A stretch of 34,194 nucleotides of DNA from an uncultured Clostridia bacterium (GTDB lineage: Bacteria > Bacillota > Clostridia > Lachnospirales > Lachnospiraceae), in NCBI GenBank assembly GCA_945622055.1, contig CALZBV010000002.1, positions 1 through 34,194 on the forward strand, in the 5' to 3' direction. Shown here in pieces: positions 25,044 to 32,736 of the stretch (positions are counted from its first letter, which is position 1; each line of letters opens with the position of its first letter). A program made the position numbers and the translations under genes. The notes beneath the pieces are model-generated. The model was given only the letters and a program-made list of their open reading frames with translations, made no database searches and was not told the origin of the DNA.

Positions 25044-25769
25044 TTACTGTGCTAACGCACCCGTATCTTCAGAGGTATTATCACCATTGGAAAAGTTCTC
25101 GTTTAATCGGATCAGAAACTCGGCAAAGCTCACATCCGGAGTCAATTCAACAGCAGCAGGTGCAGCCTCCTCGCCCGGAGCAACGGAAATCTTACATACA
25201 TCGAACTGACCGTTATCGATCTGTGCGTAAATGCAGGCAGTTCCTTCGGATTTAGCGGTTACAACGCCACCCGCACTGACTGAGGCAACCTCAGGAGCGG
25301 AGCTGAAAAACTTCGGTTGCTCAACTGTGTTGAGCGGAGAGAGCAGACAGTACATCTGAGAACGCTGTCCGATTACCATCTCAGCATCCTTACGGGACAG
25401 GATTACAAAAAGAGCCGGTGGCCCCACGGTAACCTTGCACTGTAATTTCACTGTGTAATCAGATGCGGAATCAGTGACTGTAGCAGTAACGACAGCAGTT
25501 CCTATGCTGAATGCGTGAATCACGCCATCCCCATCGACGCTTACGACCTTTGAGGAATCAACAGAGAAAACTACGGTCTGGGTTTCGGTCAGATTATAAA
25601 CCTTAAGGGCATAGTCCTTACCTTTTACAATAGCCTTCGACTTTACATTCAGCTTTGGCTCAGGTGTCCCGGCGAATGCGATCGCAGGACGAAACAGAGA
25701 CGTAAAGGAGCTGATGAAAAGCAGGAGGACCAGGGTAATGATACCTTTGAACAAAGCTTTGTGTTTCAT
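25044..25769 (-). CDS. Secreted protein with Ig-like (Big_2-type) domains
   Basis: A 241-residue exported protein. A signal peptide (hydrophobic core about residues 9-24, cleavage near AFAG) is followed by two bacterial Ig-like modules: about 40-115 (KSKAIVKGKDYALKV... SSKVVSVDGDGVIHAFSIGTAVVTATV) and about 120-200 (SSAPEVASVSAGGVVTAKSEGTACIYAQI). The C-terminal 40 residues are acidic with no anchor seen. The start at 25769 is preferred because the ribosome site GGAGGG lies over the upstream ATG. It is divergent from the response regulator, and the region between them carries repeats like those bound by such regulators, so it may be its target. The function is unknown. Confidence 0.8.
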   Translation of the reverse strand: MKHKALFKGIITLVLLLFISSFTSLFRPAIAFAGTPEPKLNVKSKAIVKGKDYALKVYNLTETQTVVFSVDSSKVVSVDGDGVIHAFSIGTAVVTATVTDSASDYTVKLQCKVTVGPPALFVILSRKDAEMVIGQRSQMYCLLSPLNTVEQPKFFSSAPEVASVSAGGVVTAKSEGTACIYAQIDNGQFDVCKISVAPGEEAAPAAVELTPDVSFAEFLIRLNENFSNGDNTSEDTGALAQ

Positions 25770-25816
25770 GGTATTGCCCTCCATAAACGATTACGGAAAT
25801 CCTTGCGTCACATCCT

Positions 25817-25846
25817 AGTGTAGAGTGTAACACCAGATTTTGTCAG
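25817..25846 (-). promoter_or_regulatory. Promoter of the Ig-like gene
   Basis: On the minus strand, CTGACA (25841-25846) and TACACT (25817-25822) are separated by 18 bases. Both boxes deviate from consensus, consistent with a promoter that needs an activator. Confidence 0.5.
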
Positions 25847-25867
25847 TTTGGTGTCAGGAAGGTGACA
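25839..25867 (-). promoter_or_regulatory. Three 11-bp-spaced direct repeats, Pho-box-like
   Basis: Read on the minus strand, TGTCACC, TGACACC and TGACAAA begin at 11-base intervals (plus-strand 25861-25867, 25850-25856, 25839-25845). This is the spacing and near-sequence of binding sites for OmpR/PhoB-type regulators. The third repeat overlaps the -35 box of the Ig-like gene. Confidence 0.55.
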
Positions 25868-25942
25868 GAAAAAGTTTTTTTCAAAAAGAAGTCTTTTTGA
25901 AGTATTTGGAACAATTTCCAATGGATTTCTATGAAAATCGGC

Positions 25943-25971
25943 TTGAGAAAAAGGGTGGAAACTATTATAAT
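25943..25971 (+). promoter_or_regulatory. Sigma-A promoter of the two-component operon
   Basis: TTGAGA (25943-25948), 17 bases, perfect TATAAT (25966-25971); the operon starts at 26036. Confidence 0.75.
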
Positions 25972-26035
25972 AGCAGTATGGGACATGGGATTTACAGGAT
26001 GAGTCGGGCAGACCATTGACGGAAGGAGAATGTAC

Positions 26036-26740
26036 ATGCAATGCATTTTAATTGCTGATGATAATACAGATATTACGGATGTGCTGGCGGCATATGTAAA
26101 AAAAGAGGGCTACGAGCCTGTGCTGGCAGCGGACGGAGAAGAGGCACTCCGCCTGTTCCGGCAGTGCAATCCGGCTGCAGTGCTTTTAGATGTAATGATG
26201 CCGAAGGAGGATGGATATGAGGTCTGCAGAAAGATTCGTGCTGCTTCGGATACGCCGGTAATTCTGATTACCGCACGCGGTGAGGATTTTGAGCGTGTTA
26301 TGGGACTGGATATCGGGGCGGATGACTACATAGTAAAGCCATTTTCGCCGAATGAGGTTATGGCACGTCTTCGTGCGGTACTGCGGCGTATGGCACGAAA
26401 TGACAGGGACAGGGGCGGTGAATCGAACGCCAATGTGATTATGATTGACAATCTGATGATTAATCTTGAGGAGTACACCCTTACGATTGGCGGTAAGCCG
26501 ATTGCACTTACCAAAAAGGAAATCGAAACGATGTGGACGCTCGCGGGAAATCCGAAGAAGGTATTCACAAGAGACAATCTGCTTGACAGTCTGTGGGGCT
26601 ACGATTACGTCGGCGATACGCGTACGGTGGATTCCCATGTAAAACGTCTGCGCGCAAAGCTTGACAAGGCAGAGCATCCGGGCTGGGACATTGCGACGGT
26701 CTGGGGTGTCGGTTATAAGTTTGAGCTTACGGAGAACTAA
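26036..26740 (+). CDS. OmpR/PhoB-family response regulator
   Basis: A 234-residue regulator. The receiver (1-120) has D8-D9, the phosphoacceptor D52 (LLDVMMP), T and K (VKPFSPNE) in the usual places. A winged-helix DNA-binding domain (about 135-232) has VFTRDNLLDSLWGYDYVGDTRTVDSHVKRLRAKL, the OmpR-type recognition helix. The ATG at 26036 is chosen because AAGGAG lies 7 bases before it; an ATG at 26030 is in frame but too close to that site. It is followed by its kinase 21 bases on. Its likely targets include the divergent Ig-like gene. Confidence 0.94.
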   Translation: MQCILIADDNTDITDVLAAYVKKEGYEPVLAADGEEALRLFRQCNPAAVLLDVMMPKEDGYEVCRKIRAASDTPVILITARGEDFERVMGLDIGADDYIVKPFSPNEVMARLRAVLRRMARNDRDRGGESNANVIMIDNLMINLEEYTLTIGGKPIALTKKEIETMWTLAGNPKKVFTRDNLLDSLWGYDYVGDTRTVDSHVKRLRAKLDKAEHPGWDIATVWGVGYKFELTEN

Positions 26741-26761
26741 CGGATTTTGCAGGAGAGCAGA

Positions 26762-28255
26762 ATGAAGAAGGAAAAAAAGAGAAGACCACGACATACGCTG
26801 TTTGTGACAACCTATTTTGGTTTTGCTGCGATTATCCTTCTGTTTGCGGTGGCACTTGGTGTTATTTACATGCGTCTTTACGAAAAGACAACGATGGATG
26901 GATACCGTGAGCAGATAAGAACCAAGGCGGAGAGTGTTGCGAAGCGCTGTTCCCGCTACTTTTTGGATTATCAGCCTGCCGCATGGCAGGATTATCTGAT
27001 TATGCTTGGCGAAATCGAGCAGACGGAGGTCTGGGTGGTTGCAAATCCGAATGCAGAGCATCCGCTGACAGCGGCATTTGCACTGGATATGGACGGTTTT
27101 ATGCGTCTGGAGACATATGAAAGCGGCTATCGTGACATTATCAATAATGTGTTCCACAATATTCCGACGGCGAGAACCCGTTTCAGCTCAGTCCATGAGA
27201 TGAATGTTGTAACGGTAGGTGTTCCTGTTTCCGGTGCGAACGGAGAGGTTGCCGGTGGTATTATTATGAATGCCAAGGTGGAAAACGAAAAAGCGGTGGT
27301 AGACAGCAGCTGGCAGCTGATTGCAGTCAGTGCAATTATTTCCCTGGTGTTAGCGTTTGTAACGGCGTTTCCCTATGTAAAGGCGCTGTCGGACCCGATT
27401 TTGAAAATCCGAAGAACGGCGCTTGAGCTTGCAGCCGGCAATTACAACATTGAGACGAGAATACGCCGGAGGGACGAAATCGGTGAGCTGGCACTTACGA
27501 TGGATTTTTTGTCACAGAAGCTTCAGCAGAACGAGATTGAACGGAAAAACCTTGACCAGATGCGGTTTGATTTTTTTGCCAATGTATCGCATGAGCTTCG
27601 TACGCCGATTACGGTTGTGCGCGCATATACCGAGAGTCTTGTGGATGGTGTGGTGGATGACCCGGAGAAGGTGCGCCATTATTATGAAAGAATGCTTCGG
27701 GAATGTAAGGGGATGGAGCGGCTGGTCGGCGACCTTCTGCTTCTTTCCAAAATGCAGAATCCTGATTTTACGATAGAAAAGGAGCCGGTAAACCTGGTAC
27801 AGATTTTTGAGGATCTTCGAAAGACTGTACTGACACTTGGTGACGAGAAGGATATTGCAGTGGATCTTTACACGGAGCTTCCGGTGATCATGATGCTCGG
27901 TGATTATGACCGCCTGCGTCAGATGTTCCTCGTGATTCTGGACAATGCGATAAAGTTTTCCCCGGAGGGTTCTACGGTATATATCCGGGTGACAACGGAG
28001 GAGCATATCGTGGTTTCGATTCGCGACGAAGGAATCGGTATCAGCGAGGAGGAACAGGAGTTTATTTTCGAAAAGTTCTATAAATCAAAGCTTCGTCAGA
28101 ATGCAAAGGGCTCCGGACTCGGACTTGCGATTGCAAAGCAGATTGCAATCCGTCATGGCGGTACGATTGAAATTCACAGTGAGCTCGGAAAAGGCACAGA
28201 GATTATTTTTTATTTTCCGGAGGCAGAACTGTTTGATTCCAAGAGAGGAATGTAG
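26762..28255 (+). CDS. Membrane sensor histidine kinase
   Basis: A 497-residue kinase with TM1 (about 12-36), an outside sensor of about 145 residues, TM2 (about 184-205), HAMP (about 207-260), and the phosphoacceptor His277 in FFANVSHELRTPITVVRAY. The ATPase domain has the N box LDNAIKFSPEG, G1 DEGIGIS, F box FEKFYKS and G2 GSGLGLAIAK. It phosphorylates the regulator encoded upstream. The ATG at 26762 follows AGGAGAG; an in-frame TTG further up is less likely. Signal unknown. Confidence 0.93.
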   Translation: MKKEKKRRPRHTLFVTTYFGFAAIILLFAVALGVIYMRLYEKTTMDGYREQIRTKAESVAKRCSRYFLDYQPAAWQDYLIMLGEIEQTEVWVVANPNAEHPLTAAFALDMDGFMRLETYESGYRDIINNVFHNIPTARTRFSSVHEMNVVTVGVPVSGANGEVAGGIIMNAKVENEKAVVDSSWQLIAVSAIISLVLAFVTAFPYVKALSDPILKIRRTALELAAGNYNIETRIRRRDEIGELALTMDFLSQKLQQNEIERKNLDQMRFDFFANVSHELRTPITVVRAYTESLVDGVVDDPEKVRHYYERMLRECKGMERLVGDLLLLSKMQNPDFTIEKEPVNLVQIFEDLRKTVLTLGDEKDIAVDLYTELPVIMMLGDYDRLRQMFLVILDNAIKFSPEGSTVYIRVTTEEHIVVSIRDEGIGISEEEQEFIFEKFYKSKLRQNAKGSGLGLAIAKQIAIRHGGTIEIHSELGKGTEIIFYFPEAELFDSKRGM

Positions 28256-28288
28256 GAAGCTGTGAAAGCGGTGGAAAGGATGAAGGGT

Positions 28289-28489
28289 ATGAATCTTTCG
28301 GTAGGAGATATTGTAAAAATGAAAAAGCAGCATCCCTGCGGAAGCCGGGAATGGGAGCTGCTCCGTGTCGGCATGGATATCAAAATGAAGTGTATGGGCT
28401 GCGGACATCAGGTCATGCTGGCCCGTTCGCAGGTGGAGAAAAATATCCGCGGTGTGGTTCCGGCTACGGAAAAAGCGAATCATATATAA
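28289..28489 (+). CDS. DUF951 family small protein
   Basis: A 66-residue soluble protein of family DUF951 with VGDIVKMKKQHPCGSREWELLRVGMDIKMKCMGCGH, the family pattern, including Cys residues at HPCG and CMGCG. Function unknown; the fold and Cys residues suggest a nucleic-acid or metal role, which is speculative. The start at 28289 fits the family N-terminus, with AAAGG upstream; ATG 28280 is an alternative. It is the last gene of the two-component operon, 33 bases after the kinase. Confidence 0.8.
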   Translation: MNLSVGDIVKMKKQHPCGSREWELLRVGMDIKMKCMGCGHQVMLARSQVEKNIRGVVPATEKANHI

Positions 28490-28521
28490 CTTGGGAATGA
28501 TTTTGACCGGCGCAAGAAAAC

Positions 28522-28550
28522 GGCGTGTAAACACGCCAAATAAAAAAACA
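28522..28550 (+). terminator. Probable terminator of the two-component operon
   Basis: GGCGTG (28522-28527), TAAA, CACGCC (28532-28537) followed by an A-rich run, not a T-run. The pairing is perfect, but the missing T-run weakens it on this strand. Confidence 0.45.
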
Positions 28551-28551
28551 C

Positions 28552-28581
28552 TTGACAGACCGTTTTGAGCTATGCTATATT
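28552..28581 (+). promoter_or_regulatory. Sigma-A promoter of the rpmG-secE-nusG unit
   Basis: Perfect TTGACA (28552-28557), 18 bases, TATATT (28576-28581) with TGC before it (extended -10). A leader of about 80 bases follows, with an inverted repeat TTAGCT/AGCTAA (about 28627-28642) shortly before the rpmG ribosome site. Confidence 0.75.
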
Positions 28582-28665
28582 ATACTAGCTATGGAAGCGG
28601 TCTTTTTTTTATGCCTAAAAACAGACTTAGCTATTGAGCTAAAATTATAACGGAGGTGGATTGTC

Positions 28666-28815
28666 GTGCGAGTAAAGATTACATTAGCATGTACTGAGTG
28701 CAAGCAGCGTAATTACAATACCATGAAGGAAAAGAAGAATCATCCTGACAGAATGGAAACGAAGAAGTACTGCAAGTTCTGTAAGTCACACACGCTGCAT
28801 AAGGAAACCAAATAA
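28666..28815 (+). CDS. rpmG: 50S ribosomal protein L33 (zinc-ribbon form)
   Basis: A 49-residue ribosomal protein of the large subunit, starting [12 protein letters not shown]. Two Cys pairs, C9xxC12 and C36xxC39, make the zinc-binding form of L33. The GTG start at 28666 follows GGAGGTG at the right spacing. It is the usual first gene before secE-nusG in Firmicutes. Many relatives carry a second L33 without the Cys pairs, expressed in zinc starvation; none is seen here. Confidence 0.93.
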   Translation: MRVKITLACTECKQRNYNTMKEKKNHPDRMETKKYCKFCKSHTLHKETK

Positions 28816-28881
28816 TCAGCAGGATTTTTTTCTGCCCGTAGGGTTACGGATGCAACGCAGACAGGAAGGAAATAGTGAAGC

Positions 28882-29112
28882 ATGGGAGAGAATACTGCAA
28901 ACACTAAGGAGAAGGCTCCGAAGAAAGGCATTTTTGCCGGTATGAAGAGCTGGTTTAGAGGTCTGAAGTCTGAGTTTAAGAAGATTATCTGGCCTGACAA
29001 GGATACCCTTGTAAAAGAGTCGGCAGCAGCTATCGTCATTACGGTAATTCTCGGTATCGTCATTGCACTGATTGATATGGTGATTGAAACCGGATTACAC
29101 TTAATAATCTGA
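28882..29112 (+). CDS. secE: Preprotein translocase subunit SecE
   Basis: A 76-residue single-helix subunit of the SecYEG channel. The amphipathic segment (WFRGLKSEFKKIIWPDKDTLVKESAAAI) with the conserved W-P and the helix at about 50-70 are typical of the short form. The ribosome site GGAAGGA is 11 bases from the ATG. It lies between rpmG and nusG, its standard neighbours. Confidence 0.95.
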   Translation: MGENTANTKEKAPKKGIFAGMKSWFRGLKSEFKKIIWPDKDTLVKESAAAIVITVILGIVIALIDMVIETGLHLII

Positions 29113-29132
29113 TTTGGGACAAAGGTGATGAA

Positions 29133-29657
29133 ATGGCAGAGGCAAAATGGTATGTTGTGCATACTTATTCCGGATACGAGAATAAGGTAAAGGCAAACAT
29201 TGAAAAAACAATCGAAAACAGAAAGCTTCAGGACCAGATTCTTGAGGTTTCCGTTCCGCTTGAGGATGTAATCGAGATGAAGGACGGAAAAGAGAAGAAG
29301 GTTTCCAGAAAGATGCTTCCGGGCTATGTGCTCATCAACATGATTATGAACGATGACACATGGTATGTAGTGCGGAACACCAGAGGCGTAACGGGCTTTG
29401 TAGGTCCGGGAAGCAAGCCGGTACCGCTTACGGAGGAAGAAATCCTGAATATGACGGGTCCTCACGAGCAGGAAGTTGTTTACGAGTTCGAGGTTGGAGA
29501 TACCGTACATGTTGTGTCCGGCGTCTGGGAGAATACCGAAGGCGTGGTACGCATCATCAACGGAGAAAAGAAAACCCTCACTATCAGTATTGATATGTAT
29601 GGCCGTGAAACACCTGTTGAGATTGGATTTGAGGATGTAAGAGCCGACAAATATTAA
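29133..29657 (+). CDS. nusG: Transcription termination/antitermination factor NusG
   Basis: A 174-residue NusG. The NGN domain starts WYVVHTYSGYENKVK and contains the ML-PGYVLI motif (about residues 60-68) and VRNTRGVTGFVG; the KOW domain is at about 121-172 (VGDTVHVVSGVWENTEGVV). It binds RNA polymerase and affects pausing and termination. Ribosome site AAAGGTG; 20 bases from secE. Confidence 0.97.
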   Translation: MAEAKWYVVHTYSGYENKVKANIEKTIENRKLQDQILEVSVPLEDVIEMKDGKEKKVSRKMLPGYVLINMIMNDDTWYVVRNTRGVTGFVGPGSKPVPLTEEEILNMTGPHEQEVVYEFEVGDTVHVVSGVWENTEGVVRIINGEKKTLTISIDMYGRETPVEIGFEDVRADKY

Positions 29658-29662
29658 CAAAA

Positions 29663-29769
29663 GCGGATTTGTTCCGCAGTGGGAGGAATCAGCAGAAGCT
29701 GAAGGTATTCCGGGCGGCATGGCTGCAAAGAAGAGTACCTGACCCCGATAACACCACATTTTAGGAGGT
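29663..29769 (+). promoter_or_regulatory. L1-type leader of rplK, resembling the 23S rRNA L1 site
   Basis: After a hairpin GCGGA/TCCGC (29663-29677), GTGGGAGGAATC (29679-29690) and CCCCGATAACACCAC (29743-29757) frame a stem-loop with GGAAT/ATTCC. These match the two strands of helix 76-77 of 23S rRNA, the L1 site (GGUGGGAGG and GAAAUACCACC). The 3' strand sits next to AGGAGGT of rplK. Confidence 0.6.
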
Positions 29770-29777
29770 ATACAAAA

Positions 29778-30206
29778 ATGGCAAAAAAGGTTACTGGTTA
29801 CATTAAGTTACAGATTCCTGCAGGAAAGGCAACTCCGGCACCGCCGGTTGGACCGGCACTTGGTCAGCACGGCGTAAATATCGTACAGTTTACGAAGGAA
29901 TTCAATGCAAGAACCGCAGATCAGGGTGATCTGATTATCCCGGTAGTAATTACCGTATATGCAGACAGAAGCTTCAGCTTCATCACCAAGACTCCGCCGG
30001 CTCCGGTTCTCTTAAAGAAGGCCTGCAACTTAAAGAGTGCATCTGCAGCTCCGAACAAGACAAAGGTTGCAACCATTAAGAAGAGCGAAGTTAAGAAGAT
30101 TGCAGAGCTTAAGATGCCTGACTTAAATGCAGCAAGCATTGAGGCAGCAATGAGCATGATCGCTGGTACCGCAAGAAGCATGGGTATCACGGTTGTTGAT
30201 GACTAA
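29778..30206 (+). CDS. rplK: 50S ribosomal protein L11
   Basis: A 142-residue L11, beginning [31 protein letters not shown], the classic N-terminal signature, with the RNA-binding C-terminal domain ending [11 protein letters not shown]. It forms the GTPase-associated centre with 23S rRNA. The ribosome site is AGGAGGT, 8 bases before the ATG. The leader before it resembles the L1 site. Confidence 0.97.
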   Translation: MAKKVTGYIKLQIPAGKATPAPPVGPALGQHGVNIVQFTKEFNARTADQGDLIIPVVITVYADRSFSFITKTPPAPVLLKKACNLKSASAAPNKTKVATIKKSEVKKIAELKMPDLNAASIEAAMSMIAGTARSMGITVVDD

Positions 30207-30252
30207 TTCCGATTTGTGATTAGGGGCATGACCCCGTAAATTGTAAGATTAT

Positions 30253-30372
30253 GTGGGAGGAATCGATCATACATGGTGCAAGCAAGTTCGTATGAGAGCT
30301 GACATGAAACCATGCAAAAACAGGTTGCACCGGATTGTATGACTACCTCATTCCGCAAATACCACTAGGAGG
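30253..30372 (+). promoter_or_regulatory. L1-type leader of rplA, resembling the 23S rRNA L1 site
   Basis: GTGGGAGGAATC (30253-30264) and ATTCCGCAAATACCAC (30350-30365) frame an inner structure with CATAC/GTATG and GGTGCAA/TTGCACC pairs. The frame matches the L1 site of 23S rRNA, and AGGAGG of rplA begins two bases after the 3' strand, so bound L1 would hinder translation. Confidence 0.65.
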
Positions 30373-30380
30373 TTAATTCA

Positions 30381-31073
30381 ATGAAAAGAGGAAAGAAGTA
30401 TATCGATGCTGTAAAGGCTTTCGATAAGTCCGTACAGTATGATACAAACGAAGCAATTGCTAATGTTAAGAAGTCCGCTACCGCAAAGTTCGATGAGACC
30501 ATCGAGGCTCACATCAGACTTGGTGTTGATGGACGTCATGCAGACCAGCAGGTACGTGGTGCAGTAGTTCTTCCGCACGGTACCGGTAAGACTGTCAGAG
30601 TATTAGTATTCGCAAAGGGTGACAAGGCTAACGAGGCTGAGGCAGCTGGTGCAGATTACGTTGGAGCAGAGGACCTTATTCCGAAGATTCAGAACGAGGG
30701 ATGGTTTGAGTTCGATGTAGTAGTAGCTACCCCGGATATGATGGGTGTTGTTGGTCGTCTCGGTCGTGTACTTGGACCGAAGGGCTTAATGCCGAACCCG
30801 AAGGCCGGAACTGTTACCATGGATGTAACCAAGGCTATTAACGATATTAAGGCTGGTAAGATCGAGTATCGTCTCGACAAGACCAACATTATTCATGTTC
30901 CGGTAGGTAAGGCTTCCTTTACCGAGGAGCAGCTCGCAGACAACTTCCAGACGATTATGGGTGCAATCATTAAAGCAAAGCCGGCATCTGCGAAGGGTCA
31001 GTATTTAAAGAGCGTAACACTTGCGTCCACGATGGGCCCGGGTGTTAAGGTGAACACCGCAAAGTTAGGCTAA
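30381..31073 (+). CDS. rplA: 50S ribosomal protein L1
   Basis: A 230-residue L1, with [21 protein letters not shown] at the start and the signature [33 protein letters not shown] at about residues 112-145. L1 binds the mobile stalk of 23S rRNA and, in E. coli, represses its own operon by binding a similar structure in the mRNA. The ribosome site AGGAGG is adjacent to such a structure. Normally rplJ-rplL follow; here a terminator follows at 31169. Confidence 0.97.
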   Translation: MKRGKKYIDAVKAFDKSVQYDTNEAIANVKKSATAKFDETIEAHIRLGVDGRHADQQVRGAVVLPHGTGKTVRVLVFAKGDKANEAEAAGADYVGAEDLIPKIQNEGWFEFDVVVATPDMMGVVGRLGRVLGPKGLMPNPKAGTVTMDVTKAINDIKAGKIEYRLDKTNIIHVPVGKASFTEEQLADNFQTIMGAIIKAKPASAKGQYLKSVTLASTMGPGVKVNTAKLG

Positions 31074-31168
31074 ATTTTCGGCGGATTTCCTGCCGGTTAA
31101 GAAACTTGTTTTTGATTAGGCATATCAAAAAGTCCTTTAATGGTTGACACTATATATGTGTTAGTTGA

Positions 31169-31199
31169 GGCTGTCGTGGAAACACGGCAGCCTTTTTTT
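31169..31199 (+). terminator. Terminator after rplA
   Basis: GGCTGTCGTG (31169-31178), GAAA loop, CACGGCAGCC (31183-31192), T7 (31193-31199). It closes the ribosomal operon. Confidence 0.9.
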
Positions 31200-31228
31200 A
31201 CAGTGTTTTTCCTGTTCCGGGAAATGTA

Positions 31229-31257
31229 TTGCTTTTCCTTATGAAGTAAGGTACAAT
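31229..31257 (+). promoter_or_regulatory. Sigma-A promoter of the tldD-tldE operon
   Basis: TTGCTT (31229-31234), 17 bases, TACAAT (31252-31257). tldD starts at 31333. Confidence 0.65.
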
Positions 31258-31332
31258 TAATGTAGGGATATAAATAAACGGAAGGGAGAAAGGGTATAAC
31301 CGGTCTTTTTAGGTTGGATACCGGGTGAGACG

Positions 31333-32679
31333 ATGAAACAGGAGATTGTTTTTCCGAAAAATCTGTATTCAGATGTACGTATTGAGGAGAGTTACTCTAT
31401 TTGGCTGAACATACAAAACGGAGATATAGACGGGGATGGAGAAATAAGCGAAAAGGGAGCCATGATTCGTGTGTACGACGGAACGATGTGGTACACCTCC
31501 TCCACAAATGACCTTGACAGTATCCAAAAGGAGCTGGACAGTCTGGCAGAACTGGCGAATCCGAATCCGGACATTTATGAGGACCCGGCGATTTCGCTGC
31601 TGGAGGTCAATCATGACCGCATCTTCAGATATGAAGGTGAGAATGATATCAGAAAAATTACCAGAGCCGAGTGGAAGGAGCTGGCAGATGATTATGTTGA
31701 AAAATGTATTGATGACTCCATTCCCGAAATGAATTTCTGGTGTGCGTATGCAAATGCAAATCACCATGTTTACAGCTTTTATTCCAGTAAGGGAGCAAAG
31801 CTGGAGCATGACAATCAGGAATGCAGCATCGGTGTAGCGTATGGCTTTACCGTAGATGGTGTTACCACCTATGGAAACAAGCAGTATACAAGATTCAGAT
31901 TTGAAGACTTAAAGCACCATGAAGACGAAGTGCTTGCCCAAAGAGATAAGGTGATTGATTATGCAAGAAATGCAGTCGATGTCGAACCGGGAGATTATTG
32001 CTGTGTTCTGGCACCGATAGTTACGGCGATGTTTACGCATGAGAGCTTCGGACATAAGAGCGAATCGGATTTCATGCTCAATGATAAGACGCTTCAGGAG
32101 GAGTGGATTATAGGAAAGAAGGTTGGCTCGGAGCTGGTTTCCATCTGCGACGACGGAGAAATGCCAAACCACGGATATAAGCCGTATGATGATGAGGGAA
32201 CGAAGGCGAAGGAAACCTGGCTGATTCAGGGTGGTATCCTGACGGGGCGTCTTCACGATGCTAATTCTGCATCGGTGTTAAAGGAAACACTTACGGGAAA
32301 CTGCAGGGCACAGAGTTATTTACATATGCCGATTGTGCGAATGACAAACACTTATATGAAGGGTGGAGACACTGACCCTGAGAAATTGCTGGAGGGAATC
32401 GAAGACGGTATCTATATCGACAATGTTTCCTCCGGTACCGGACAGTCCATGTTTACGATGCGTCCGACGCTATGCTACCGTATCCGGAACGGAAAAAAGT
32501 GTGAACCGCTGAGAGTAAATGTGGTAAACGGGAATGTGTTCAAAACACTCTTTGACATAGAAGCAGTCGGAAATGATTTTGAACTGTTCGATGAGTATTC
32601 CTGCGGAAAGAACGGTCAGGGAGCGGCAGTTTCTGCAGGCGGACCGTCCATCCGTGTAAAGAGTCTTACGATAAATTGA
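31333..32679 (+). CDS. tldD: TldD-type metalloprotease subunit
   Basis: A 448-residue TldD, the active zinc protease of the TldD/TldE heterodimer, which trims unfolded or modified peptides (in E. coli microcin B17 and antitoxin CcdA). The zinc motif is HESFGH (236-241) followed by KSESD, as in the family pattern HExxxHxxxxD, with the conserved Cys at 424 (SCGKNGQG). The length is slightly under the E. coli protein. A weak ribosome site (GGGTGAG) precedes the ATG. The partner gene follows 57 bases on. The natural substrate here is unknown; no peptide precursor gene is seen in the window. Confidence 0.92.
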   Translation: MKQEIVFPKNLYSDVRIEESYSIWLNIQNGDIDGDGEISEKGAMIRVYDGTMWYTSSTNDLDSIQKELDSLAELANPNPDIYEDPAISLLEVNHDRIFRYEGENDIRKITRAEWKELADDYVEKCIDDSIPEMNFWCAYANANHHVYSFYSSKGAKLEHDNQECSIGVAYGFTVDGVTTYGNKQYTRFRFEDLKHHEDEVLAQRDKVIDYARNAVDVEPGDYCCVLAPIVTAMFTHESFGHKSESDFMLNDKTLQEEWIIGKKVGSELVSICDDGEMPNHGYKPYDDEGTKAKETWLIQGGILTGRLHDANSASVLKETLTGNCRAQSYLHMPIVRMTNTYMKGGDTDPEKLLEGIEDGIYIDNVSSGTGQSMFTMRPTLCYRIRNGKKCEPLRVNVVNGNVFKTLFDIEAVGNDFELFDEYSCGKNGQGAAVSAGGPSIRVKSLTIN

Positions 32680-32736
32680 TAAAACACACGAAACAAAGGG
32701 ATGCAAAATAGAACAGCTGTGAAATGCGGGGGAAAT

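Noticed and set aside
26186-27157. 323-residue minus-strand open frame across the regulator and kinase genes
   Set aside because: It is an antisense shadow of two clear genes.
31144-31149. TTGACA after rplA as a promoter
   Set aside because: No -10 box lies 15-19 bases downstream, and the rplA terminator begins 20 bases later.
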